A DNA stretch of 37,437 bases. Origin: Nitrospinaceae bacterium. GTDB taxonomy: Bacteria; Nitrospinota; Nitrospinia; Nitrospinales; VA-1. The stretch spans positions 1 through 37,437 of the forward strand of contig JAJDBG010000083.1 in the NCBI GenBank assembly GCA_029261475.1. Reading direction: 5' to 3'. Positions 26,136-34,708 of this stretch are shown here, one piece after another. The translations under genes were made by a program, and so were the position numbers. The notes beneath the pieces were generated by a model, which was not told the DNA's origin, did no database searches, and saw only the letters and a list, made by a program, of their open reading frames with translations. Position 1 is the first letter of the stretch; each line of letters opens with the position of its first letter.

Positions 26136-28409
26136 TTATTTAACCTCTATGATTTTTCGTTTTTTAGAGATGATAACACCCAGGCTTCCTCTGTTATAGA
26201 CTGGAACCTGAGTGAGCCGGATGCGCTTCTCTTCATTATTTTCAAAAACTAAGGTAACCGATTCTTTTTCATTGACACATTTAAAGCCTGCTAATTCAGT
26301 ATCGACCATTTTGATCAACTTTACACCCGCCCCGGGTCCACTTAAAATAGGGACATCTTCAATAGAAATGCACAGCCCCTTACCCGCTTGAGAAGCGAGA
26401 AAAACCTGACTGCCAGTAACCTCGGAAATTCCCACCAAGCTAGCATCAGATTTCAAGGATGCGACTTTCCTACCATTGCGAGTGGTTTCTGCAGGATTTG
26501 AAAAGTCAAAACGAAATCCATAGCCTCGGGTTGACACTGCCATGAGTTCTTTTTTATTGGCGGGATCTCCAAAATCTAAAGCCCCTTGCCCTGATTTAGG
26601 AAGTGCAGGCGGGCTTTCGTCTGGTACCTGTGTGCTAGGAACAGCTATCATTTTTAAAACCTTTTCACCATCTGCAAACTTGAAAAAATTCTGAATGGGA
26701 TCACCAAATCCCCCTCGGGAGTGAGGGAATTGATAGGACTTTTGAGTATAAACCATTCCACGATTCGTGAAAAAGGCAACCATGTCCCTGGAATCAACGC
26801 TAATCGATTCGAAAAAATCGTCATTTTCCTTATAACGCAAGGTCGAAGGATCACCTACCGTTTTGATCTTTCTCAACCAACCTTTAGAGCTGATGACAAA
26901 ATGAGATTCTTCTTGTTCAATAAAGTCTTCAGCATTGAACTCAACACTGTCTTCCGATTTGATTTTTGTCTTTCTCTTATCACCAAACTTTTCGTTGATG
27001 GTGCTTAGCTCTTTTTTTATTTCATTCCATATTTTTTCAGGTGATTTCAGCATTTCTTCAATGCGTTTCTTTTCTTGTTCTTTTTCTCTTTGCTCCTTTA
27101 AAATCTTGTCAATTTCCAGTGAAACCAAACGGTAAAGGGGCATCTCCAGAATAGCTGAGGTTTGTTCGTCATCGAATGCAAATCCCACTTTGATTTTTTC
27201 GTGGGCTTCTTTTCGTGAATTAGAGCTTCTAATCAGCCTCAAAGCTTCATCGAGATCATTGAAGATTTTAACCAGAGCCAGCAGGATATGCAGACGTTTT
27301 TCCAAAAGACCCAATTCATACTTGAGCCTGCGAATATTAACTTCTTTCCGAAAATCAAGAAAGTACTGGCATATCTCTTTCAGGGAGAGGCGTTCTGGTT
27401 TTCCACCGGGGGTGAGGCAATTGAAATTCAACTGAATGTTGACTTCCAAATCGGTGTGTTTTAACAAATATCGGGCTACTTTTTCCGGGTCCGAACCGCT
27501 TTTGAGTTCCAGAACTACGCGGTTTTTTTCGTCGCTTTCGTCTCGTACATCGGTCAGCGGTGGCAACTTTTTAGCGATGATGATATCGGCTATCCGCTCA
27601 ATGAGTTTGGCTTTATTAACGCCGTAGGGCAAAGAGTTTAGAATCAATTGCTGTCGGCCGCGAGGAAGGTCTTCGACCGTCCATTCGCCACGAACGCGCA
27701 CCGAACCCAAACCCTGTTCATATGCTTTTATCAGTTCTTTTTTATCACTTAAAATTCTACCGCCTGTGGGGAAGTCCGGTCCTTTGATGTGCCGCATCAA
27801 ATCGGCTACTTTCTGCTCAGGGTCGTCAATCAAGGAGATCAGGGCATTGTTGACCTCTTTTAGATTGTGGCTGGGAAAATTACATGCCATGCCTACAGCA
27901 ATCCCAGAAGAACCATTGATTAACAAATTCGGCACTTGTGACGGTAGTACCTCGGGTTCCTTCAGGGTATTGTCGTAATTGGATTTGAAATTTACGGTGT
28001 CCTTCTTTAAATCGGCCAGAAAAAAGGCAGTGATTGCCGTCAAACGGCCCTCTGTATAACGGTAAGCGGCGGCAGGGTCACCATCTACTGAACCAAAGTT
28101 GCCTTTGCCATCAACCAGGGGATAACGCATTGCAAAATCTTGCGCCATCCGAACCATGGACTCATAGGTAGAAGCATCTCCATGTGGATGATACTTACCT
28201 AAAACTTCCCCAATGATTTTTGCAGATTTGACATGCTTTGCAGTGACTCCCACTCCCATTTGTTCAATCGCATAAAGAATACGTCTGTGAATGGGTTTCA
28301 ATCCATCCCTGACATCAGGAAGAGAACGTGAAACAATAGTGGAAAGGGCGTAAGTGAGGAAACGACTTTCAAGTTCTTCTTGTAAATCTACTAATTTTTC
28401 CTGGGACAT
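26136..28409 (-). CDS. parC: Type IIA topoisomerase subunit A (ParC-like)
   Basis: 757 residues. The breakage-reunion domain starts with [14 protein letters not shown] and has the catalytic Y118 in Y-R-Y-T-E. The quinolone region reads H-P-H-G-D78-A79-S-T-Y-E83, so the usual Ser83-type residue is Ala. A long coiled region (about 355-480) leads to a C-terminal beta-pinwheel domain. The GyrA box (Q-R-R-G-G-x-G) is not found; only S-R-G-G-F-G is seen, which favours ParC/topoisomerase IV. It is first in a minus-strand run with the B subunit and two GAF-GspE genes. The start ATG at 28409 has no clear ribosome site. Confidence 0.88.
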   Translation of the reverse strand: MSQEKLVDLQEELESRFLTYALSTIVSRSLPDVRDGLKPIHRRILYAIEQMGVGVTAKHVKSAKIIGEVLGKYHPHGDASTYESMVRMAQDFAMRYPLVDGKGNFGSVDGDPAAAYRYTEGRLTAITAFFLADLKKDTVNFKSNYDNTLKEPEVLPSQVPNLLINGSSGIAVGMACNFPSHNLKEVNNALISLIDDPEQKVADLMRHIKGPDFPTGGRILSDKKELIKAYEQGLGSVRVRGEWTVEDLPRGRQQLILNSLPYGVNKAKLIERIADIIIAKKLPPLTDVRDESDEKNRVVLELKSGSDPEKVARYLLKHTDLEVNIQLNFNCLTPGGKPERLSLKEICQYFLDFRKEVNIRRLKYELGLLEKRLHILLALVKIFNDLDEALRLIRSSNSRKEAHEKIKVGFAFDDEQTSAILEMPLYRLVSLEIDKILKEQREKEQEKKRIEEMLKSPEKIWNEIKKELSTINEKFGDKRKTKIKSEDSVEFNAEDFIEQEESHFVISSKGWLRKIKTVGDPSTLRYKENDDFFESISVDSRDMVAFFTNRGMVYTQKSYQFPHSRGGFGDPIQNFFKFADGEKVLKMIAVPSTQVPDESPPALPKSGQGALDFGDPANKKELMAVSTRGYGFRFDFSNPAETTRNGRKVASLKSDASLVGISEVTGSQVFLASQAGKGLCISIEDVPILSGPGAGVKLIKMVDTELAGFKCVNEKESVTLVFENNEEKRIRLTQVPVYNRGSLGVIISKKRKIIEVK

Positions 28410-28917
28410 GAAATTTTATTAAATATGGATGGAAGCAGATGAGTGAAAAGGAACAAAATTCAAGGGCGGCTTGCCAAAGAGGTGTCACGATTCTATTAAG
28501 TACGAAGCTACAGTTGAATCAATTGGTGATTGTGAAAAATGCAGAATGAAGCATTATTATTACTATAAGACTGTATATTGTGTTGTTGGAACAAGTATAT
28601 ACGATATACAGGGGCTTAGCGCAAGAAAAATGAAAACTTAGCACGCCCTTGGGATAACTGACAAGAATAGAAATTCTTTGGAAATAGTTTTTAAACTGAC
28701 CGTTGTTTGTTATTTCCGAAAAAATCTTTTGTTGGTGAATTTCATCTAAGTTGTTGCTGAAAACTATTTTTTACATTTCCCCAAACAGAAGATTGAATTC
28801 GGTTGATGATGGAAAATTTTCAATTGCGTTTGGGAAACAATCATAACAAAAATATGAAAAACCTGTTTGTTCTCGTCACATAAGTGATGTCTTACTGGTT
28901 AATTTACGGAGAGAATT
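28410..28917. other. 508-bp divergent intergenic region between parC and mrp
   Basis: AT-rich; no gene seen. A weak promoter toward mrp is TTGTTG (28583-28588) with TATACA (28605-28610), 16-bp spacer. The same place carries an inverted repeat, GTATAT (28595-28600) and ATATAC (28604-28609), which would overlap the -10 box as an operator might. TCACATAAGTGA near 28876-28887 is another small palindrome. The minus-strand promoter for the topoisomerase run should also lie here but I could not place it. Confidence 0.3.
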
Positions 28918-30012
28918 ATGTCTGAACAAAATATTCAAGAGCAAGTGCTTTCAGCGCTAAAAACAGTACAAGATCCCGACCTGCATAAAAATATAGTGAG
29001 TTTGGGATTTGTGAAAAATATGAAGGTTGAAGGTGGCAACGTTTCCTTTGATGTAGAATTGACCACACCGGCATGTCCTGTGAAAGAACAATTACGAAGC
29101 GAATGTGAAACAAAGGTCAAAGCCATTGAAGGTGTCACGAAGGTAGATGTCAATATGACAGCTGTCGTTCGTGCCGCAGAGCACAGTCAACCCGTATTGC
29201 CGGGTGTGAAAAATATCATAGCAGTAGCCAGCGGCAAGGGTGGGGTAGGTAAATCTACCGTCAGCGTCAATATTGCGGCGGCATTGCAGTTGTCGGGTGC
29301 CAAGGTAGGGTTGATGGATGCGGATATCTATGGTCCGAGTATTCCACAGATGATGGGAATTCCCATAACGCCTCCCAAAGCTGGATCAGACAATAAATTT
29401 TACCCTCACGAAAAGCATGGCATCAAGGTTGTTTCTGCGGCATTTTTATCCAAAGAAGGCCAACCTTTGATGTTACGCGGCCCAATGCTAGGCGGAATCA
29501 TTCAACAGTTCTTGCAAAATGTGGAATGGGGAGAGCTCGACTACTTGATCATTGATTTACCTCCTGGAACTGGGGATGTTCAGTTGACCTTGACCCAAAA
29601 AGCACCTCTTTCGGGTGCGGTGGTAGTGACTACGCCACAACAAGTGAGCCTCATCGATGCTGAAAAAGCAGTCCGAATGTTTGAGTCTGTAAAAGTTCCC
29701 CTGTTGGGAGTTGTCGAGAACATGAGTTATTTTATTTGTGATGGCTGTGACAAAAAGCATCACATTTTTAAATCAGGCGGTGGGCAGTCGATGGCGGATA
29801 AATTCAAGATCCCATTTCTTGGAGAGGCTCCGATTATCAGTGGTGTCGTTGATGGCGGTGACAATGGTATGCCTATCACCTTCAAAGATCCCGAATCCCC
29901 AGCGACTAAAGCTTATAAATCGGTGGCAGGGCAGGTTGCGGCGCAATTGAGCATTATTCAAGCAGGTAATGAGAAAACGGAAACTACTTTTGAAATGGCA
30001 TGGAAGGAATAA
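28918..30012 (+). CDS. mrp: Mrp/ApbC-family iron-sulfur cluster carrier ATPase
   Basis: 364 residues. It binds and transfers Fe-S clusters. An N-terminal DUF59/MIP18-like domain (about 5-85, with D-P-D-L and T-T-P-A-C-P) is followed by a deviant Walker A, G106-K107-G-G-V-G-K112-S-T, and D-A-D-I-Y-G-P-S. The C-x-x-C that holds the cluster at the dimer face is C-D-G-C before D-K-K-H-H-I-F. GGAGAG sits five bases before ATG 28918. It is followed by a DUF971 gene four bases downstream, a common pairing. Confidence 0.96.
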   Translation: MSEQNIQEQVLSALKTVQDPDLHKNIVSLGFVKNMKVEGGNVSFDVELTTPACPVKEQLRSECETKVKAIEGVTKVDVNMTAVVRAAEHSQPVLPGVKNIIAVASGKGGVGKSTVSVNIAAALQLSGAKVGLMDADIYGPSIPQMMGIPITPPKAGSDNKFYPHEKHGIKVVSAAFLSKEGQPLMLRGPMLGGIIQQFLQNVEWGELDYLIIDLPPGTGDVQLTLTQKAPLSGAVVVTTPQQVSLIDAEKAVRMFESVKVPLLGVVENMSYFICDGCDKKHHIFKSGGGQSMADKFKIPFLGEAPIISGVVDGGDNGMPITFKDPESPATKAYKSVAGQVAAQLSIIQAGNEKTETTFEMAWKE

Positions 30013-30016
30013 ACTG

Positions 30017-30334
30017 ATGACCGAAACTCAAAAAGTAGATTCAAACTATCCGTCGCCTAAAAAGATCAGTCAAATAAATGCAACGACACTCGGCATATCT
30101 TGGTCTGATGGAGTTGAGTCGGCCTACGATGTCAAAATGTTGCGTGAAAAATGTCCCTGCGCAAATTGCATTGACGAATGGACTGGAGAAAAGCGTATCC
30201 AGCCGGGCCAAATAAAAGACACTATCCGTCCGGTCAACATCAAATCGGTCGGTCGTTATGCGGTTCAGTTTTACTGGAATGATGGGCATGATACTGGGCT
30301 TTACACTCATGACTATTTGCGTGAGTTAGCCTAA
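30017..30334 (+). CDS. DUF971-domain protein
   Basis: 105 residues from ATG 30017; the frame is open further up but inside mrp. The family (also the N-terminal part of gamma-butyrobetaine hydroxylases) is marked by W-S-D-G-V-E, L-R-E-K-C-P-C-A-N-C-I-D-E-W-T-G and the end W-N-D-G-H-D-T-G-L-Y-T-H-D-Y-L-R. It has a C-P-C-x-x-C cluster that may bind metal. The start is 4 bp after mrp, and DUF971 genes are often next to or fused with mrp genes, so a role in Fe-S cluster handling is likely. The exact activity is unknown. Confidence 0.92.
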   Translation: MTETQKVDSNYPSPKKISQINATTLGISWSDGVESAYDVKMLREKCPCANCIDEWTGEKRIQPGQIKDTIRPVNIKSVGRYAVQFYWNDGHDTGLYTHDYLRELA

Positions 30335-30550
30335 AAAATATGTAAAAAGTTGCTGCAGAAATAAGTAAAAAAATAGTTTTAATTTGAATTATTAATCGGT
30401 ACACTATTGCCGATAAGATAATTTAAGAAAATGTTCAACGCAATACTCTCAAGAAATATATAATTAATTTGAAACGATAGTTATTTTTTGACTTGCTACT
30501 TGTTTTTGCCTCAATCGAAACTAAACTCATTCGCTTAGGAGGAGAACTGG

Positions 30551-30778
30551 ATGAAGGATCTTACGATTTCAAATGGTTGGTTTGACGAGGGAGAATCAAA
30601 TAACACTGCGGAGAAGAAGGAAGTTTTCTGTGAACACAAAGCCAATACCCTCACATTGGATTATGATGTCGGCGTAGAATATTGCGTTTTTTGTGGTGCC
30701 TTAGGGCATTACAATGTGGATCATGACAAATTGGAATGGACTTTGCCCGAATATCTCGTCAAGCAAAATTACAATTAA
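30551..30778 (+). CDS. Small Cys/His-rich protein of unknown function
   Basis: 75 residues with the strongest ribosome site in the window (GGAGGAG at 30539-30545, about five bases from ATG 30551). It has C27-x-H29, then C45-x-x-C48 in Y-C-V-F-C-G-A-L-G-H, with H53 and H58 near, a plausible one-zinc ribbon. It has no signal peptide. The N-terminus is acidic. I do not recognise a family. It stands alone, with 216 bp of AT-rich DNA upstream and a hairpin soon after the stop codon, so it is probably its own transcript. Confidence 0.72.
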   Translation: MKDLTISNGWFDEGESNNTAEKKEVFCEHKANTLTLDYDVGVEYCVFCGALGHYNVDHDKLEWTLPEYLVKQNYN

Positions 30779-30784
30779 CGTCTA

Positions 30785-30820
30785 AAAAACTGATTGAAAC
30801 TGAAAACTTCGTCAGTTTTT
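30785..30820 (+). terminator. AT-rich hairpin, possible terminator
   Basis: AAAAACTGA (30785-30793) is a perfect reverse complement of TCAGTTTTT (30812-30820). A tighter hairpin also forms from AAACTGA (30797-30803) and TCAGTTT (30812-30818) with an eight-base loop, ending in a short T-run. It starts seven bases after the stop codon of the 75-aa gene. The stem is AT-rich, so it would be weak; it may act in both directions, facing the minus-strand gene at 30932. Confidence 0.42.
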
Positions 30821-30931
30821 ATGACTTTCTAAATAACGTTCTCGCTAGGCATTCTAATAAGGACTGCTACCCCTCCCCAAGTATATTTCTGCTGATTCTT
30901 GTCAGGGATACTGAGCTTGAATTATAGTTTC

Positions 30932-31621
30932 CTAAAAGAATATAAGTAGCATTGGAACGCTACTTAGAAAAACTGTCTCCAATAGTTGGCCCGCTATAAC
31001 TGCATTTGCGTGAAATATTACTGGCCCTAGAAGAGATTTTTGCCTGTCAAACAGGAAAGCTGAAATAACACCCAGAAAAAATACTGCAAGATTCAGTTGA
31101 AAAGACCCCGTAGTAAATAATATTCCACCAAAATATAAGAAAGCAATCCGGTTAGATTGGTGCATTACTCCAGGGAGTATCAAACCCGTAAATAAAGTTT
31201 GATATAGAAGCGGTTCTATAATAACCCTGATCCAATTGATCGAGAATGCGGTAGGCACACCATCGCTTGCCCCTTTATTCAGTACTACTCCATACTCTAA
31301 GCCCATTCCTTCAGCACCAAAACACAATGAATACAAGAAGGTATACAGCGATATGGATAAAATAGCACCCGTAAGACAAGAGGATTTCCAGAACTGAAAG
31401 GTCTTCTTCCATAGCCTAATTGTATCTTTCAGGCAAAGCATCAGAATTGGAAAAGCCGCGAGTAGAGGCGCAAATTCCAATAGCTGGGGATTAGATTTAA
31501 TACAATAAGTTCGTAATAGAAAAAAACTTGGAATGTATAGTAACAAACAGAGGAGGGGACGAGAATTTGTGGGAGTGTTTTTTATAATTGCTAGTGTTCC
31601 ATCCACCTGTTTAAAATTCAA
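30932..31621 (-). CDS. Polytopic membrane protein, degenerate CPBP-type
   Basis: 229 residues and about six to seven membrane helices. The region around 134-148 (E136-P-L-L-Y-Q141-T-L-F) sits where CPBP/Abi intramembrane proteases have E-E-x-x-x-R, and the later G-P-V-I-F-H204-A-N resembles their C-terminal His motif. The second Glu and the Arg are lost, so catalysis is doubtful. The start is a TTG at 31621, with no clear Shine-Dalgarno, and could instead be the GTG five codons later. It lies five bases after a small anchored protein gene on the same strand. The family call is by motif likeness only. Confidence 0.7.
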   Translation of the reverse strand: MNFKQVDGTLAIIKNTPTNSRPLLCLLLYIPSFFLLRTYCIKSNPQLLEFAPLLAAFPILMLCLKDTIRLWKKTFQFWKSSCLTGAILSISLYTFLYSLCFGAEGMGLEYGVVLNKGASDGVPTAFSINWIRVIIEPLLYQTLFTGLILPGVMHQSNRIAFLYFGGILFTTGSFQLNLAVFFLGVISAFLFDRQKSLLGPVIFHANAVIAGQLLETVFLSSVPMLLIFF

Positions 31622-31626
31622 AGAAA

Positions 31627-31866
31627 TTAATTGAAGAGGTGGTCCTCTTTGATAGTGGAGCTGTCCTCAGAGCCACTGACGTGGAATCTTTTTTTCGCTT
31701 CGTCTTGTGGGTACAGTTTGCCGCTTATATGATCCCAGGCAACTTGACTATCCCTGATAGAGGAGGGAGAAGGCAGTTCACTTTTCATTTGCGCTGAGTT
31801 CAAATAGAATCCGCCAAATATCAAGGCTGACAACAAACAAGATTCTAAAAATATATTTCGCCACAT
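31627..31866 (-). CDS. Small anchored or exported protein of unknown function
   Basis: 79 residues from ATG 31866. A hydrophobic segment (about 5-24) could be a signal anchor or an uncleaved signal peptide. The remainder is polar and charged, with no cysteines past residue 10 and no motif I know. Its stop codon is five bases before the start of the membrane protein gene, so the two form a small minus-strand operon. Being short, it might be chance, but the tight spacing supports it. Confidence 0.55.
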   Translation of the reverse strand: MWRNIFLESCLLSALIFGGFYLNSAQMKSELPSPSSIRDSQVAWDHISGKLYPQDEAKKRFHVSGSEDSSTIKEDHLFN

Positions 31867-32163
31867 AATTATGGAAACCTACTAGTAAAACATATTAGGA
31901 TAGACCAAGGTATTGTATTAATTTTTCTATTATCTTTCAATAAATAAAGAAATTCAAGTTATTGCTAATTAAGCAGAATTTGATAATTCATAATATCCGG
32001 GATTTACTTAAACACTTGGTCAAGGTATTATCCACTATTTCGGTGACCTTCAGCCTATGTTGAATCCCAACTTTTTTACGGGGTCTGTGTTTATAAATTT
32101 CGTCAAAATTGGTATTTCATATTTTGATCAAGGTTGCTTTCTAATTTAATGAGGTAATGCGCA
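31867..32163 (+). other. Region between the minus-strand pair and rpiB, with short direct repeats
   Basis: 297 bp, AT-rich, no gene seen. CAAGGTATT occurs at 31906-31914 and 32021-32029. An 11-base motif TTG(G/A)TCAAGGT occurs at 32016-32026 and 32124-32134, the second one ending about 30 bases before the rpiB start. They may be sites for a regulator of rpiB or the divergent pair. Confidence 0.28.
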
Positions 32164-32622
32164 ATGAAAAATATAGTCATAGCTTCGGACCATGCGGGCT
32201 ATGAGATGAAGGAAAATATCATTTCCTTCTTACTCCAGGAAGGTTACGAAGTTAAAGACCTAGGTCCACCAAACACGGATAGGGTCGATTACCCAGATTA
32301 TGGGATATCTCTTGCCCGATCTGTTTCAGAGGGAAAGTTTAAACGCGGTGTCGTTATTTGTGGAACAGGGATTGGCATGTCAATTGTTGTCAATCGTTTT
32401 CCTGGAATTCGTGGAACGCTGTGTTCCGATCTTTATACGGCGAAATTATGTCGCGAACATAACGATTCAAATATTTTAGTAATGGGGGGGAGAGTCATTG
32501 GTTTTGGCTTGGCTCAGGAAATTCTAAAAACCTGGCTGAATACTCCGTTTGAAGGAGGCCGCCACCAATACCGTCTCGATAAAATTAATGATATTGACGA
32601 AACTAAAGCGACAGCTAAATAG
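32164..32622 (+). CDS. rpiB: Ribose-5-phosphate isomerase B
   Basis: 152 residues. Interconverts ribose 5-phosphate and ribulose 5-phosphate. The RpiB/LacAB fold marks are A-S-D9-H10-A-G-Y, the active C66-G-T-G-I-G-M-S loop and R-G-T-L-C-S-D. GAGG lies about nine bases before ATG 32164. It is 27 bp ahead of glyA, an order common in many bacteria (rpiB-glyA-nrdR). The length is typical, with a short charged tail. Confidence 0.95.
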   Translation: MKNIVIASDHAGYEMKENIISFLLQEGYEVKDLGPPNTDRVDYPDYGISLARSVSEGKFKRGVVICGTGIGMSIVVNRFPGIRGTLCSDLYTAKLCREHNDSNILVMGGRVIGFGLAQEILKTWLNTPFEGGRHQYRLDKINDIDETKATAK

Positions 32623-32649
32623 TCGGAAACTAATAAAGGGAGTAATAAA

Positions 32650-33900
32650 TTGTCTTTGATAGATTTTGACCCGGAAATATATAAGGCGATCCAGGGGGAA
32701 TTAGGAAGAGAACAAAATACATTGGAAATGATTGCATCGGAGAATTTTGTCAGCCCAGAAGTATTGCAGGCACTTGGCTCGGTCATGACAAACAAGTATG
32801 CAGAAGGTTATCCCGGTAAGCGCTATTACGGTGGTTGCGAGTTTGTCGATGTGGCTGAAGAATTAGCTATAGAGCGAGCGAAAAAACTATTTGGTGCTGA
32901 GCATGCCAATGTGCAACCGCATTCCGGTTCTCAAGCCAATATGGCTGTTTATCATACTGCTGTTGATCCTGGCGACACGATCATGGGCATGGATCTGTCT
33001 CATGGAGGACATTTGACGCATGGATGTCCCGTCAACTTTTCCGGTTACACTTATAAAGTTGTCTCCTATGGCGTTAATAAAGAAACTGAATTAGTGGATT
33101 ATGATCAAGCTTTGGCCTTGGCAAAAGAACATCGACCCAAACTGATCGTTGTAGGAGCCAGTGCTTATCCGCGTATCATAGATGCTGTGAAATTTAGAGA
33201 AATCGCTGATGAGGTTGGGGCGAAAATAATGACAGACATCGCTCATCCCGCTGGTTTAGTAGCCGCAGGATTGTATCCATCCCCGATGTTACACTCAGAT
33301 TATGTCACCACAACAACACACAAGACCTTGCGTGGTCCTCGTGGTGGAATGATTTTGTGCCGGGAAGAAGATGCTAAAGCTGTTAATAAACGTATTTTTC
33401 CTGGCATACAGGGTGGTCCCCTTATGCATGTGATTGCGGCTAAAGCTGTGGCCTTCAAAGAAGCATTGAGCCCAGGATTTAAAACCTATCAAAAGCAGGT
33501 TGTTGCCAACGCACAAGCTTTGGGGAAATTTTTAATAACTAATGGTTATAAAGTCTTAACCGGTGGCACAGACACCCATTTAGTTCTTTTGGACCTTCGC
33601 CCGCAAGATGTCACTGGTAAAGACGCCGAAATTGCCCTCGATAAAGCTGGCATCACAGTCAATAAAAATACTGTACCTTTTGAAACGCAAAGTCCGTTCG
33701 TTACCTCTGGCATACGAATCGGAACGCCAGCCTTAACTACGCGCGGTATGAAGGAAAAAGATATGGAAACTATTGGTTCCTGGATCATACAAATCATTGA
33801 GCGCAAAGATGATGAGGAATTCTTGAAGCAAACCCGGTCTAAAATTGTGGAATTTTGTAAGCAGTTTCCCCTTTATGCCGACCTTAATACATCGAGTTGA
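32650..33900 (+). CDS. glyA: Serine hydroxymethyltransferase
   Basis: 416 residues, TTG start at 32650 with AAAGGGAG upstream. Converts serine and THF to glycine and 5,10-methylene-THF with pyridoxal phosphate. Signature parts are [27 protein letters not shown] and the PLP-lysine K225 in [14 protein letters not shown]. The length is normal for a bacterial enzyme. Its product feeds MetF and TrmFO, both encoded in this window. NrdR follows six bases after the stop. Confidence 0.97.
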   Translation: MSLIDFDPEIYKAIQGELGREQNTLEMIASENFVSPEVLQALGSVMTNKYAEGYPGKRYYGGCEFVDVAEELAIERAKKLFGAEHANVQPHSGSQANMAVYHTAVDPGDTIMGMDLSHGGHLTHGCPVNFSGYTYKVVSYGVNKETELVDYDQALALAKEHRPKLIVVGASAYPRIIDAVKFREIADEVGAKIMTDIAHPAGLVAAGLYPSPMLHSDYVTTTTHKTLRGPRGGMILCREEDAKAVNKRIFPGIQGGPLMHVIAAKAVAFKEALSPGFKTYQKQVVANAQALGKFLITNGYKVLTGGTDTHLVLLDLRPQDVTGKDAEIALDKAGITVNKNTVPFETQSPFVTSGIRIGTPALTTRGMKEKDMETIGSWIIQIIERKDDEEFLKQTRSKIVEFCKQFPLYADLNTSS

Positions 33901-33906
33901 GTCCCT

Positions 33907-34395
33907 ATGAAATGTCCTGCTTGCTCCAATCTCGAAAATAAAGTCATCGATTCTCGTCTCAATAAAGAAGGTGATATCATACGCAGAAGGCGTGAGTGCC
34001 TGACTTGTAGCGAACGTTTCACGTCCTATGAGAGGCTGGAGAAGACTTTGCCAATGGTCGTCAAGAGGGACGGACGTCGGGAGGATTTCGACCGTTTGAA
34101 AATTGTAAATGGAGTCAAAATTGCCTGTCAGAAGCGCCCGATCAGCATCGACAAAATAGAATTTCTTGTTGATCGTATCGAACAACACTTTCAGGAGCTG
34201 GGCGAAAAAGAAGTGTCTGCTGTCATCATAGGGGAAAAAGTGGTTCGCGAGCTTTATAGTCTCGACGATGTTGCCTATGTACGTTTTGCTTCTGTTTACC
34301 GCTCGTTCAAAGATGTGAACGAATTCATGGTCGAACTCAAGGAAGTCCTCAAGGATAAACAATCGATCTCTCCCAAAAATGATCGCCTGGACTGA
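33907..34395 (+). CDS. nrdR: Transcriptional repressor NrdR
   Basis: 162 residues. Represses ribonucleotide reductase genes when ATP/dATP is bound. The N-terminal zinc ribbon has C3-P-A-C6 and C31-L-T-C34; the ATP-cone domain follows from about 48 ([12 protein letters not shown]). The ribonucleotide reductase genes it would control are not here. It is 6 bp after glyA and ends the rpiB-glyA-nrdR run. Confidence 0.96.
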   Translation: MKCPACSNLENKVIDSRLNKEGDIIRRRRECLTCSERFTSYERLEKTLPMVVKRDGRREDFDRLKIVNGVKIACQKRPISIDKIEFLVDRIEQHFQELGEKEVSAVIIGEKVVRELYSLDDVAYVRFASVYRSFKDVNEFMVELKEVLKDKQSISPKNDRLD

Positions 34396-34401
34396 TCCCT
34401 G

Positions 34402-34428
34402 TTGACATTAAGCCTACTTCTATATAAG
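34402..34428 (+). promoter_or_regulatory. Candidate promoter for the haem gene run
   Basis: TTGACA at 34402-34407 and TATAAG at 34423-34428 are separated by 15 bp, a short spacer. The -10 lies inside a hairpin CTTCT-ATATA-AGAAG (34417-34431), and this in turn sits between CCTACTT (34413-34419) and AAGTAGG (34444-34450). A lone TATAAT lies at 34521-34526. The transcript would have a leader of about 200-280 bases. Confidence 0.35.
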
Positions 34429-34708
34429 AAGCTATTACTCGTAAAGTAGGATTGATGCAAATCAATTAAAATGGTAATATAAAGCAATATCTTTCAATAT
34501 CATTTAGCCCTAACTGTCTTTATAATAGAGACTTTCAGATTTTCTTAAAGTAGCGCAAGGCGGATACCAGTCCAAGAAGCCGGCCGGGTAAATCTGATAG
34601 ATATTTTCTATTTTAGGAAGAATATTTTTCTCGGTTTAATTAAGATCGAGAATTCAAAATTAAAAAATCGTAACGTTTAGGGTTAGAGAATCTAGCTGTC
34701 TTCCATGT
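34429..34708 (+). other. Leader region before the hemX-hemA-hemC run
   Basis: 280 bp, mostly AT-rich, except a GC-rich block at about 34553-34592 holding CCGGCCGG. No gene is seen. The block does not match a riboswitch I know. Confidence 0.25.

Noticed and set aside
30736-30927. 63-codon frame overlapping the end of the 75-aa gene
   Set aside because: It overlaps the better-supported gene by 43 bases, runs through the hairpin at 30785-30820, and has no ribosome site or recognisable content.
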